Below the pieces are notes generated by a model. That model had not been told where the DNA came from and did not search any database. It saw nothing but the letters and a program-made list of their open reading frames with translations. A stretch of DNA of 64,000 nt, taken from contig NZ_AXAZ01000013.1 of NCBI RefSeq assembly GCF_000473065.1, positions 93,126 through 157,125 of the forward strand, written 5' to 3'. A program made the translations under genes and the position numbers. This DNA is from Bradyrhizobium sp. WSM1743. Lineage in GTDB: Bacteria > Pseudomonadota > Alphaproteobacteria > Rhizobiales > Xanthobacteraceae. Positions 26,259 through 33,687 of this stretch are shown here, one piece after another (positions within the stretch are counted from its first letter, which is position 1; every line of letters begins with the position of its first letter).

Positions 26259-26645
26259 ATGGCATCGTCGGCACAGCCCATCGTCTACGTGGTCGACGAC
26301 GACGATGCTGTGCTGGGATCGCTGCGCTTTCTTCTGGAAACCGACGGCTTTGCCGTGCGGACGTTTCGGAATGCCACAGCACTGCTCAACGCTGCGAGCC
26401 TGCCCGGAGCGGACTGCTACGTGATCGACTACAAGATGCCCGATATCAACGGCATCGAGCTCGCCGGCCGGCTGCGCCAGTTCGACGGCGATACCCCGGT
26501 GATCCTGATCACCGGCTATCCGGACGACTATATCTCGGCCCGGGCCGCCGCGGCAGGCATAAAAGACGTAATCCTGAAACCGCTTCTCGATGAAGGTTTG
26601 GCGAAGAGCATCCACCGGCTCATTCAAAGCCGGCACGGAAATTAG
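26259..26645 (+). CDS. Single-domain receiver between fixJ and fixK2
   Basis: A 128-residue receiver without an output domain. PIVYVVDDDDAVLGSLRFLL, the phospho-site CYVIDYKMPDINGIELA and the Lys in VILKPLLDEGL are all present. A homologue holds the same place in Bradyrhizobium japonicum (from memory). It might compete with FixJ for FixL phosphate, as FixT does in Sinorhizobium, or modulate another kinase; that is inference. The start is uncertain: ATG 26259 fits the family, ATG 26223 would add 12 residues, and neither has a good ribosome binding site. Confidence 0.85.
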   Translation: MASSAQPIVYVVDDDDAVLGSLRFLLETDGFAVRTFRNATALLNAASLPGADCYVIDYKMPDINGIELAGRLRQFDGDTPVILITGYPDDYISARAAAAGIKDVILKPLLDEGLAKSIHRLIQSRHGN

Positions 26646-26696
26646 CGCCTGGCGTCAGAACGCGCTCCTGTGCTGTGAAATCTAGCTGCGGGGTCG

Positions 26697-26894
26697 CTAA
26701 ATCCACATCGGCTCGCCGCACTCGCTGGGGCCGTGATCGGTCATGCAGGCCGCGCTCCACGGCGGGGCCGCAATCTGACGACCCTCGATCGGGTTTGAAT
26801 GCGATCGATCGGTGACGGTGTTGGCTCGAGACCGGGCTGCCGTCGCCGAGACCAGCAAGGCAGCCAGAACAGGTGGGACGAATTTCGCTATCAT
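26697..26894 (-). CDS. Small secreted protein, divergent from fixK2
   Basis: A 65-residue protein with a clear signal peptide (MIAKFVPPVLAALLVSATAA) and a short mature part containing two cysteines (SAACMTDHGPSECGEP), which could form a disulphide in the periplasm. AAAAGGAG lies nine bases before the ATG at 26894, a strong translation signal. It shares a 200-bp intergenic region with fixK2 and so may be controlled by FixJ or FixK2. Family not recognised. Confidence 0.7.
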   Translation of the reverse strand: MIAKFVPPVLAALLVSATAARSRANTVTDRSHSNPIEGRQIAAPPWSAACMTDHGPSECGEPMWI

Positions 26895-27005
26895 CGGGCG
26901 TCTCCTTTTATGCGAACGCTTCCGACAACAGGACTTGGCATGGCGGCTTGATATTTCCCCGGACACCGAAGTGTGAGAACGTATCCCAGACGACCTACGG
27001 GGTTC

Positions 27006-27025
27006 TACGTAAGGCACCTCCCTTA
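27006..27025 (+). promoter_or_regulatory. Candidate FixJ binding site of fixK2
   Basis: TACGTAAGGCACCTCCCTTA lies 72 bases before the fixK2 start. Its TACGTA and CTCCCTTA parts resemble the FixJ-activated promoters of rhizobial fixK genes as I recall them. A FixJ target is expected here because FixJ activates fixK2 in Bradyrhizobium. Confidence 0.5.
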
Positions 27026-27096
27026 AGACATCTCGCGAAATTTTCGCAGCACCCGATACCGCGTATCAAAGCGCCATCACAACGGAGATGGCCCAA

Positions 27097-27795
27097 ATGC
27101 TGATGCAGACCCTCAACACCCAGGCGATCAACACCCAAATCGGTGGCAAGATTGCCTCCTCCCTTCCTGTCTCCGACCAGTTCGGCGCGATCGCTCGCCA
27201 TGTCGGTCTCGTCGCCACCGAATTCACCTATCGCAAGGACGAGGAGATCTACGGTGAGGATGAGCCGGCTGAATATGTCTACCAGGTCGTCTCCGGCGCA
27301 GTTCGCACCTATAAGCTTCTCTCCGACGGCCGTCGCCAGATCGGTGCCTTCCATCTTTCCGGCGACGTGTTCGGCCTCGAATCAGGCGCCAGCCACCGCC
27401 TCGCCGCCGAAGCCATCATCGACACCAATGCGCGGCTGGTGAAGCGTGCGAGCCTGGAAAGGGCCGCCGGCACTGACGTGCAGGTCGCCCGCAAGCTCTG
27501 GGCGTTGACCGCCGGCGAGCTGCGTCACGCCGAAGACCACATGCTGCTGCTCGGCCGCAAGACCGCGATGGAGCGCGTCGCAACCTTCCTGCTCGAAATG
27601 GATCGTCGCCTTGCGGTGGCCGGTATGATGGCGTTGCCGATGTGCCGCCGCGACATCGGCGACTATCTCGGCCTCACGCTCGAGACCGTGTCGCGCGCGC
27701 TGTCGCAGCTCCACGCCCAAGGCATTCTCGGCTTCTCCGGCGCCCGCCAGATCGTACTCCGCAAGCGCCAGCACCTGCGTGATATGGACGCGTGA
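27097..27795 (+). CDS. fixK2: Crp/Fnr-type activator FixK2
   Basis: A 232-residue regulator with a cyclic-nucleotide-like beta roll (QVVSGAVRTYKLLSDGRRQI, GAFHLSGDVFGLESG), a dimer helix and a HTH with the Fnr-type recognition motif ETVSRAL. It lacks the N-terminal cysteine cluster of Fnr, so it does not sense oxygen directly. Cys183 (PMCRRD) is at the position reported to be redox-sensitive in B. japonicum FixK2. The ATG at 27097 gives this numbering and has GGAG nine bases upstream; ATG 27088 is in frame but too close. It should activate the TTGA-N6-TCAA promoters in this window. Confidence 0.95.
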   Translation: MLMQTLNTQAINTQIGGKIASSLPVSDQFGAIARHVGLVATEFTYRKDEEIYGEDEPAEYVYQVVSGAVRTYKLLSDGRRQIGAFHLSGDVFGLESGASHRLAAEAIIDTNARLVKRASLERAAGTDVQVARKLWALTAGELRHAEDHMLLLGRKTAMERVATFLLEMDRRLAVAGMMALPMCRRDIGDYLGLTLETVSRALSQLHAQGILGFSGARQIVLRKRQHLRDMDA

Positions 27796-27946
27796 TGCCA
27801 ACCAGTAACAGGTCATCGTCTCAGATGCCAGGGAAAGCAAAACTGCGGAAGCTCTCTTGACCGTCCGTTCCGGAGGGTCCGCCGCATTTTGCGATTGGGA
27901 GTCGATCCGTTCTTCGCAGTGACAAATAGCGTTCGTGGATCGGCTT

Positions 27947-28902
27947 ATGACGCTACGTCGCAAGATCTACCACATTTTGGAGCAAGGCCCCTCGAGGCTC
28001 TGCGAGCTTGGCCGCGAGTACTGGCCTCATATCAGCGATCGTGGTCAGGCTTCTGGCTACCACACGCGAATCCGTTCCCGAACTCGCACGTCGATATGCG
28101 CCCGCCTTCCAATCCACCGAAGTCTCAGTGGCCGTGATCTTTTGCGCGGAGTATCTGGCACGTGTCTGGACCGCGGCGGAGCACGCACCCTGGCGGCACT
28201 TTGGAGTCTTCGGGTCGCGGCTTCGTTTCATGGCCGACCTTGCCGGGGATCATTGATCTCGCTGCCATATTGTCGATTTTGCTGGCTCCCTTTGGCGCTC
28301 CGGAACTGAAGACGTTGCTCGTGTTTGCGCCTGGTGCGCTTCCTGAAATTGACGCTCTATTCTGGCGCCGCGCTGATCGCAGCGGGGTTGATGCATCTTG
28401 CCGAAACACGGCCCAGCCTGACAATTCGGAACGATACCAGACGCACTTTGGTGGGCCATCGTGACACTTGGTACAGTTGGATATGGCGACGTCGTTCCCG
28501 TTACGGCGGTCAATTCCGTTGTTCAGCGAATTGAGCGCAGTCCAGATCGGCGAGATCATGAAGATGTTGCGAGCCCAGAAGGTAAGTGCCGGCTCCGTCA
28601 TAACGCGGCGGGGCGAGCCCGCCACTCCACGTACTTAATCGTCGATGGTGAGGTGGAGATCAAGCTACGGCACGAGCCGGTGCGCCTGGGCGCCGGCCAC
28701 TTTTTTTGGCGAAATCGCCTCGCTTCGACATACTCACCGCTCGGCAACGGTCATTGCTGCCCAACCCACTCACCTCCTCGTCCTGGACGCGGCTGATTTG
28801 CACCCTCTTATGGACCGAGAGCCCACTTTAGCCGCCCGCATCGAAAAGGCTGCTCGCGACAGGCTGGGACGCGAAGTGAAAGCCGCAGCAGGGATCTGGT
28901 AA
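27947..28902 (+). pseudogene. Broken cyclic-nucleotide-gated potassium channel (MlotiK1-type)
   Basis: Pieces of one protein appear in order but in different frames: an N-terminal MTLRRKIYHILEQGP, membrane-helix fragments (EVSVAVIFCAEYLARVW, then PGIIDLAAILSILLAPFG, then FLKLTLYSGAALIAAGLMHL), the potassium selectivity filter in [17 protein letters not shown], and a C-terminal cyclic-nucleotide domain ([20 protein letters not shown], then [17 protein letters not shown], ending near 28902). At least five frame changes separate them, so no functional protein can be made. Family assignment rests on the filter plus the cNMP domain. Confidence 0.8.
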
Positions 28903-29084
28903 GCGAGGAGGTTGCAAGCGACCTGCAAGCGCCTCGCTAAGGATCCAGCGTAAGCCTGTTTGCGCCGGCTACGCGGCGGAATCTGCCGTAGTTGCCTCAT
29001 GGAATCGACCGTCCCGATCCCCCGGCTCGATCCGGCCGGAGATTTGCCAGGCTTTCAGAACCCGATTCCGATCTAAAGCAGACG

Positions 29085-29357
29085 TCAAGCTGCCTTTCGT
29101 TGGCTGCGATGTATTGCTGACGCAAGTCTGAGCAAGAGGACGATCGAGACATTCCCTTTCCCGCCCTCGATCTGGGCAATGTAGCGCTCCGAAATGCCAG
29201 ACTTGCGAGCAAGCTCGCGGCGCGACATGCTGCAATGCATGCGCGAGCTGCGCACGCGCTCACCGAGTTCGACCAGGAATTGGGTCTCAGAGTACGGGGG
29301 CATAGCATTCCCGCCCGGCAACGCCTCACCTGCGAACTCGACAACTTCTTCCAGCAT
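29085..29357 (-). CDS. Truncated XRE-family regulator (BzdR/BoxR-like N-terminus)
   Basis: A 90-residue protein from an ATG with AGGGGA upstream. Residues 24-80 are a clean XRE helix-turn-helix (VELGERVRSSRMHCSMSRRE, then LARKSGISERYIAQIEGGKG). In the closest family I recognise, BzdR/BoxR, this domain is followed by a shikimate-kinase-like domain of about 170 residues that binds benzoyl-CoA; here the protein ends at SQRKAA right after the HTH. It is either a truncated remnant or a minimal repressor. A perfect FixK box is centred 65 bases upstream. Confidence 0.65.
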   Translation of the reverse strand: MLEEVVEFAGEALPGGNAMPPYSETQFLVELGERVRSSRMHCSMSRRELARKSGISERYIAQIEGGKGNVSIVLLLRLASAIHRSQRKAA

Positions 29358-29415
29358 TGATCTATCCCCTATCTTCTTCGAACCAAAGACTATGGCTAGT
29401 CTTCGGCTACGTTCA

Positions 29416-29429
29416 TTGACGCGGATCAA
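29416..29429. promoter_or_regulatory. FixK/FNR box between the XRE gene and hemN
   Basis: TTGACGCGGATCAA is a perfect TTGA-N6-TCAA site. Its centre is 65 bases from the XRE start on the minus strand (the standard spacing here) and 252 bases from hemN on the plus strand. hemN is a known FixK/FNR target in rhizobia, so it may serve either or both genes. Confidence 0.85.
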
Positions 29430-29673
29430 ATAGATCCTACTCGCGGAACCGATGCGGTGACGGGTGCGATGCGGCCTGCGCGGCCGGTGTCCCGCCAACC
29501 AATCTTGGCTTCCGGCTCGTTATCGAAGCGCCGCGTTCGGTTGTCGCCAACACCTTCAAGAACCTGGCCAAGCCGCTGCGGCGGACATGCGGTCCTTTCC
29601 GAAAGCATTGAGCCAGAGCAATGTCGTTCCTTCCGAACGCCGGTAGATCCGCGAGACGGAGGAGAAACTTGAG

Positions 29674-31026
29674 ATGAGATCGGACTTGGCGAAATCTTAC
29701 GGACAGGACAGGCTGCCCCGATACACCAGCTACCCCACGGCCCCGCACTTTTCCACGGCGATAGGCGAAGCCGACTATCGGAAATGGCTCAAGTCGCTGC
29801 CCGCCCGACAGCCCGCCTCGATCTACATGCACGTCCCCTTCTGCCGGTCCATGTGCTGGTATTGCGGCTGCCACACCTCCATCACGAAGAAAGACGATCC
29901 GATCGCGGTCTACACCTCGGGCCTGCGCACCGAAGCGCACTTGGTGGCCGAGACGATCGCCCACCGACTCCCGATCTCGCACATCCACTTCGGCGGCGGG
30001 ACGCCCACGATCATGACGCCGCAAACCTTCGCCGACCTCGTCGGCACGCTGCGCTATTCGTACTTCGTGTTGCCGGACGCCGAGATTGCGGTGGAGATCG
30101 ATCCGCGCACCATGACCGAACCGATGGCGGAAGCCTTGGGCTTCAGCGGCGTCAACCGCGCGAGCCTGGGCGTGCAGAGCTTCGATGCCCAAGTGCAGTG
30201 CGCCATAAACCGCCTGCAAACCTTCGAACAGACCGCCCAGTGCGTCGAGCGACTACGACGGTGTGGCATCGGCAAGATCAATTTCGATTTGCTGTACGGC
30301 CTTCCGCTGCAGACCGTCGACTCCTGCCTGGACACTGTCGCCAAGTGCATCGAGTTGCGCCCGGACCGCTTTTCCGTGTTCGGCTACGCCCACGTCCCAT
30401 CCTTCAAGAAGCATCAGCGCATGATCGACGAAAGCGCGCTTCCTGGCGGCGTCGAGCGTCATCTGCAGTCGGAGACCATCGCCAAGGCGCTGGTCGACGC
30501 CGGCTACGTCCGCATTGGCTTCGATCATTTCGCTTTACCCGACGATAACCTTGCCGTCGCGAAGCGGGAAGGCCGATTGCGGCGGAACTTCCAGGGCTAC
30601 ACCGACGACGTCGCCGAAGCCCTCATCGGCCTCGGCGCAAGCGCGATCAGTCGCATGCCTCAGGGGTTCGTTCAGAACGTCGTCGCCACCAAGGACTATC
30701 TCGCGCATATTGCCGAGGACCGTCTCGCGACCGTGAAGGGCTATGCATTCACCAAGGAAGACCGCTTCCGAGCCGACATCATCGAGCGCGTCATGTGCGA
30801 CATGGCCGTCGATCTATCCCAAGTGTCCCATCGTCACGGTCGGGATCCACGATCGGCGATCGTAGATCGATCGCGGATCGACGGTCTCGTTGCCGATGGG
30901 GTGGTGACGATGATCGGCGACAGGTTAGCCGTCAGCGACGGCGCAGAGTTCCTTGTTCGAAGCGTCGCGTCAGCTTTCGACGCGCATCTTGCACGCTCCG
31001 AGGCCACTCACAGCCGCGCCGTCTGA
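29674..31026 (+). CDS. hemN: Oxygen-independent coproporphyrinogen III dehydrogenase HemN
   Basis: A 450-residue radical SAM enzyme that makes protoporphyrinogen IX for haem when oxygen is scarce. The 4Fe-4S/SAM motif with HemN's extra cysteine is VPFCRSMCWYCGCHTS; IHFGGGTPTIM and SLGVQSFDAQVQCAINRLQ follow, and the C-terminal HemN domain is present. GGAGGAGA lies about 11 bases before the ATG. Haem demand rises when the cbb3 oxidase is made, so placement near fix genes and a FixK box makes sense. Length is normal. Confidence 0.95.
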   Translation: MRSDLAKSYGQDRLPRYTSYPTAPHFSTAIGEADYRKWLKSLPARQPASIYMHVPFCRSMCWYCGCHTSITKKDDPIAVYTSGLRTEAHLVAETIAHRLPISHIHFGGGTPTIMTPQTFADLVGTLRYSYFVLPDAEIAVEIDPRTMTEPMAEALGFSGVNRASLGVQSFDAQVQCAINRLQTFEQTAQCVERLRRCGIGKINFDLLYGLPLQTVDSCLDTVAKCIELRPDRFSVFGYAHVPSFKKHQRMIDESALPGGVERHLQSETIAKALVDAGYVRIGFDHFALPDDNLAVAKREGRLRRNFQGYTDDVAEALIGLGASAISRMPQGFVQNVVATKDYLAHIAEDRLATVKGYAFTKEDRFRADIIERVMCDMAVDLSQVSHRHGRDPRSAIVDRSRIDGLVADGVVTMIGDRLAVSDGAEFLVRSVASAFDAHLARSEATHSRAV

Positions 31027-31139
31027 AGCCTCATCAGGCTGCGAACGCTCATGCGAACTATGAAAATGGCCGAGATTGAGCTCCGAACCAGTCCGCGCGC
31101 TGGCTATGGATCGGCGCGGCTTTTGACCCCGACTGGCGC

Positions 31140-31218
31140 CCAACATTGACCCCGCCTGATATGTAGTAAGCGCCTGGATCCATTTCGAATTGAAGCGGTG
31201 GGCCGGGGTCAATGTTGG
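31140..31218. repeat. 14-bp perfect inverted repeat, probable mobile-element remnant
   Basis: CCAACATTGACCCC at 31140-31153 and GGGGTCAATGTTGG at 31205-31218 are perfect inverted repeats 51 bp apart. Further GACCCC/GGGTCAAT motifs lie at about 31124 and 31228. Repeated short motifs of this kind occur near the ends of IS21-type elements. No transposase gene remains; a broken recombinase lies just to the right. Confidence 0.5.
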
Positions 31219-31299
31219 AGGCCGAAAGGGTCAATATTCGGAGCCGCGACATACAAGAGGTTGCGGCAGAACTGGCCTCCATGCACCCATGAACAAGGC

Positions 31300-31561
31300 G
31301 ATCGCCGAAATTTGGCACGGGCGCAAGGACTGTAGTGTCATACTGTCCCAACACCTGCACCTGCTCGACCTGCTGCGGGCCTGGTGGAAGGCGGCCCGGC
31401 CACAGGGCTGGCTCTTCGCGGGCCGCGATCCGACCCAGCCGATGACCACGCGCCAGCTCAATCGCGCCTGCCACGCCGCCGCCAGATGGCGGAGATCAGC
31501 AAGCGGTCCCGCTGCACACTCGCGGCATAGCTTCCGACCGTTCGAAGGGCGTCCCGACTGA
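31300..31561 (+). pseudogene. Integrase/recombinase fragment (XerD-like, as carried by IS91-type elements)
   Basis: GRKDCSVILSQHLHLLDLLR, then AWWKAARPQGWLFAGRDPTQ and PMTTRQLNRACHAAA, matches the middle of tyrosine recombinases associated with IS91-like elements. The expected continuation MAEISKR appears in another frame and soon hits a stop; the HxxR and tyrosine boxes are missing. Both ends are gone, so it is a fragment of perhaps a quarter of the original gene. Confidence 0.7.
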
Positions 31562-31614
31562 TCGACTCCTCCGGCGGATCGAACGAAGGGCTGCTAGGGC
31601 CCTTCAAGCCTGCT

Positions 31615-31770
31615 CTACACTCCTCGCTCGACCGGCGGCGGTGTCATTTCTACTTTGCGGTGCCCCAACACAATATTTGCGCTGGTTTGCCGGTGTGCCC
31701 ATGCCAGAGCCCCGGCGAATCCGACAACAGCCACGACGGCAACGGCCACCAGTATTGCGTCAATCGGCAT
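31615..31770 (-). CDS. Small membrane protein under a FixK box, 51 aa
   Basis: A 51-residue protein: MPIDAILVAVAVVAVVGFAG forms one membrane helix, followed by a short polar tail ending PPPVERGV. The ATG at 31770 has GGGAGGAG just upstream, an ideal ribosome binding site, and a perfect FixK box is centred 62 bases upstream, overlapping the stop codon of the Fnr-like gene. Both signals argue that it is a real gene induced at low oxygen. Size and topology resemble CcoQ/CydX-type oxidase accessory peptides, but no motif proves that. Confidence 0.72.
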   Translation of the reverse strand: MPIDAILVAVAVVAVVGFAGALAWAHRQTSANIVLGHRKVEMTPPPVERGV

Positions 31771-31825
31771 CGCGCTCCTCCCAGGGTCGTTTGCGTCATT
31801 CTTCGCGGCGCCGCGCGCGCCGTCA

Positions 31826-31839
31826 TTGATCGGGATCAA
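31826..31839 (-). promoter_or_regulatory. FixK/FNR box overlapping the end of the Fnr-like gene
   Basis: TTGATCGGGATCAA is a perfect palindromic box whose last bases form the stop codon of the gene at 31836-32552. It is centred 62 bases from the start of the small membrane-protein gene. Confidence 0.88.
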
Positions 31840-32552
31840 AAATCGAAATAGCTGCGGGAAGCGGCGGCCAGGGCTTCGGCGCGCGCAGGATCGAGCAGGC
31901 TGATGCCTCCCTGTATGATCTCGATGACACCGAGCCGCTCCAGCTTGGTGAAGGTGCGGCTGACGGTCTCGATCGTCAGGCCGAGATAGTCCGCGATGTC
32001 CTGCCTGTTCATCGGCAGCGGGACCATATCCGAGGATCCCCCGAGCGAGACCAACCGCTCGCGCCAGTTGAGAAGGAAGGTCGCGACCTTCTCCTCAGCC
32101 GAACGACGGCCAAGCAGGACCATGTGGTCGTGCGCCTGGCTCAGTTCACGAATCGCAAGCTCGTTGATTCGCCGCAGCAAATGCGGCCGGTCTTCGACGA
32201 AGCGGCCGAATGCCGTCTTGGCAAACTGACATACGGTTACCGCGCCGATGGCATCGGCGGAAAAATTGTGGCGTCCCGCAATGTTCATCCCCAGGAGGTC
32301 ACCGGGCAATGCAAAGCCGACGATCTGCCGCCTGCCATCGGGCAGCAGCTTGTACAGCCGCATCACGCCCTCGAGGACGTTGTAGAACGAGGTCGTGATG
32401 TCTTCCTCGGAGAAGACCGTCTCGCCTGCGGCAAAAGTCACGCGGCGGCCCAGATGGTCGAACTCCCTCAGCTCGGCGAGATCGAGTGACGAACAGACGG
32501 CCGTGGCGCGCACTGCGCAGTCGCTGCAAAAATGCCCGTTCGGTTCAATCAT
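31836..32552 (-). CDS. Fnr-type oxygen sensor/regulator (FnrN/AadR/FixK1 group)
   Basis: A 238-residue Crp/Fnr protein. The N-terminus carries CSDCAVRATAVC (Cys9, 12, 20) and a further central Cys in GAVTVCQFAK, the set that holds an oxygen-labile 4Fe-4S cluster in Fnr. The HTH is NRQDIADYLGLTIETVSRTF, with the Glu and Ser-Arg that read TTGA. Unlike FixK2 it should sense oxygen itself, giving a second layer of control over the same boxes. The FnrN, AadR and FixK1 names cannot be told apart here. A perfect box lies about 108 bases upstream, allowing auto- or FixK2 regulation. Confidence 0.9.
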   Translation of the reverse strand: MIEPNGHFCSDCAVRATAVCSSLDLAELREFDHLGRRVTFAAGETVFSEEDITTSFYNVLEGVMRLYKLLPDGRRQIVGFALPGDLLGMNIAGRHNFSADAIGAVTVCQFAKTAFGRFVEDRPHLLRRINELAIRELSQAHDHMVLLGRRSAEEKVATFLLNWRERLVSLGGSSDMVPLPMNRQDIADYLGLTIETVSRTFTKLERLGVIEIIQGGISLLDPARAEALAAASRSYFDF

Positions 32553-32653
32553 GACCAAGGAAGCCTTCCTCCACCGCTCCAAGCACCAGCCGGCCATCGC
32601 ATCAAAGCCGAGTCCACCGCGCGATGCATTTTACTGCACCGTGGCAAAGGCAG

Positions 32654-32667
32654 TTGATACAGATCAA
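32654..32667. promoter_or_regulatory. FixK/FNR box between the Fnr-like gene and the cytochrome c gene
   Basis: TTGATACAGATCAA is a perfect palindromic box. It is centred 58 bases before the cytochrome c start on the plus strand, the standard spacing, and 108 bases from the Fnr-like start on the other side. Confidence 0.88.
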
Positions 32668-32717
32668 TTCGGCGGACGCTGTCGCTTTATTTTGCCGAGA
32701 ATTCGACGGGACGCTCC

Positions 32718-33362
32718 ATGCGGAGATGTGTGCTCTACCAGGGCGCGATAGCGCTGCTCCTGATGACGCCGGCGCTCGCGCTCTCCGCGGCCGAACAGCG
32801 CGGGAAGCCGTTCGCTCAGGCCAATTGCGCGCGCTGCCACGCAATCAATGGGGTCTCGGAAAGCCCGCTGAAGATCGCGCCGCCGTTCCGCACCCTGCAC
32901 CAGCGCTACCCGATCGTTAGTCTCGAGAAAGCTCTGGCCGAAGGCATCTACACCGGCCACGCCGACATGCCGGCCTTCGAGCTGGAGCCGGACCAGATCC
33001 ACGACCTGCTATCTTATCTGAAAGACGCCTGCGCCCTAGGGTTGCCGGAACTGACGAGTCGTAACCCCTTCGTTAGGGACCTGGAGGAGCTCGGTTACCA
33101 CCTCGACTTCGTCGGCGGCTACTTCGTCATCTACCGCCTGCCCTACCTCGACGAGGAGGGCAGGCTGAAGTACTCCGGATTCCGGGGTTCATCCCCGGTG
33201 CGATCGAAGACTTCAAGGTACACGCGCTGGCGCGGCAGTACGGCAACTGGTATTCGGGCCTCGAGCCGGTGCCCGAACGCATCACCTCGGCAAACATCGA
33301 CCGCCTGGCCGGGTTCGATTTCGTGTTCGTGTCGGTCGACGACGGCCCAGCCCGCAAGCTGA
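32718..33362 (+). CDS. Cytochrome c gene running into a broken DUF6791/ThiF gene
   Basis: The frame encodes 214 residues. Residues 1-24 are a signal peptide, and 25-104 a small class I cytochrome c with NCARCHAINGVSES and the axial Met in HADMPAFELEPDQIHDLLSY. Such proteins normally stop near there. Here the frame continues into GLPELTSRNPFVRDLEELGY and YFVIYRLPYLDEEGRLKYSG, the N-terminus of a DUF6791 (E1-associated) protein, until a frame break near residue 157; the last 57 residues are out-of-frame noise. The cytochrome's own stop was lost in a deletion or recombination near 33027-33042. Under the FixK box it may still make a secreted cytochrome with a foreign tail. Confidence 0.75.
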   Translation: MRRCVLYQGAIALLLMTPALALSAAEQRGKPFAQANCARCHAINGVSESPLKIAPPFRTLHQRYPIVSLEKALAEGIYTGHADMPAFELEPDQIHDLLSYLKDACALGLPELTSRNPFVRDLEELGYHLDFVGGYFVIYRLPYLDEEGRLKYSGFRGSSPVRSKTSRYTRWRGSTATGIRASSRCPNASPRQTSTAWPGSISCSCRSTTAQPAS

Positions 33363-33682
33363 TCGTCGATTGGCTGAGCGCGCGAGGAATTCCCTACGTC
33401 GACTGCGGCATGGGTCTGGACCGGTCGCTGGTGGGTCTGAGCGGATTCGTCCGCATCACCGGAACCGACCGCAAGGCCTACGACGACAACGCCGGCAGCG
33501 CGCGGCTGCCCATCGAGAACGCCAAGGAGAACGAGTATCGCAAGCAGGCGCAGATCACGGAGTTGAACGCGATGAAGGCCGTTATGGCCGTGATCAGGTT
33601 CAAGCAGCATTTCAAGCTGCTCGATCGGCTTGACGAGGCGACGTCGTACGTCTTCGATACCGCGACGATGGAGATGGAATAG
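33042..33682 (+). pseudogene. Deleted DUF6791/ThiF (E1-like) gene of a ubiquitin-like conjugation system
   Basis: The part from 33042 to about 33185 reads as the DUF6791 N-terminal domain in the cytochrome frame. After a frame break, FIPGAIEDFKVHALARQYGN, the E1-like core piece FDFVFVSVDDGPARKLIVDW with IPYVDCGMGLDRSLVGLSGF, and the end ITELNAMKAVMAVIRFKQHF follow to the stop at 33682. The Rossmann GxGxxG and the nucleotide pocket that should lie between are missing, as are the rest of DUF6791 and its start codon. This is an internal deletion plus frameshift, so adenylation activity is lost. Family assignment is from recognised sequence patterns. Confidence 0.7.
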
Positions 33683-33687
33683 AACGT

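Noticed and set aside
28125..28625. 166-aa minus-strand frame in the channel pseudogene
   Set aside because: It is antisense to readable channel fragments and has no motif or start signal.
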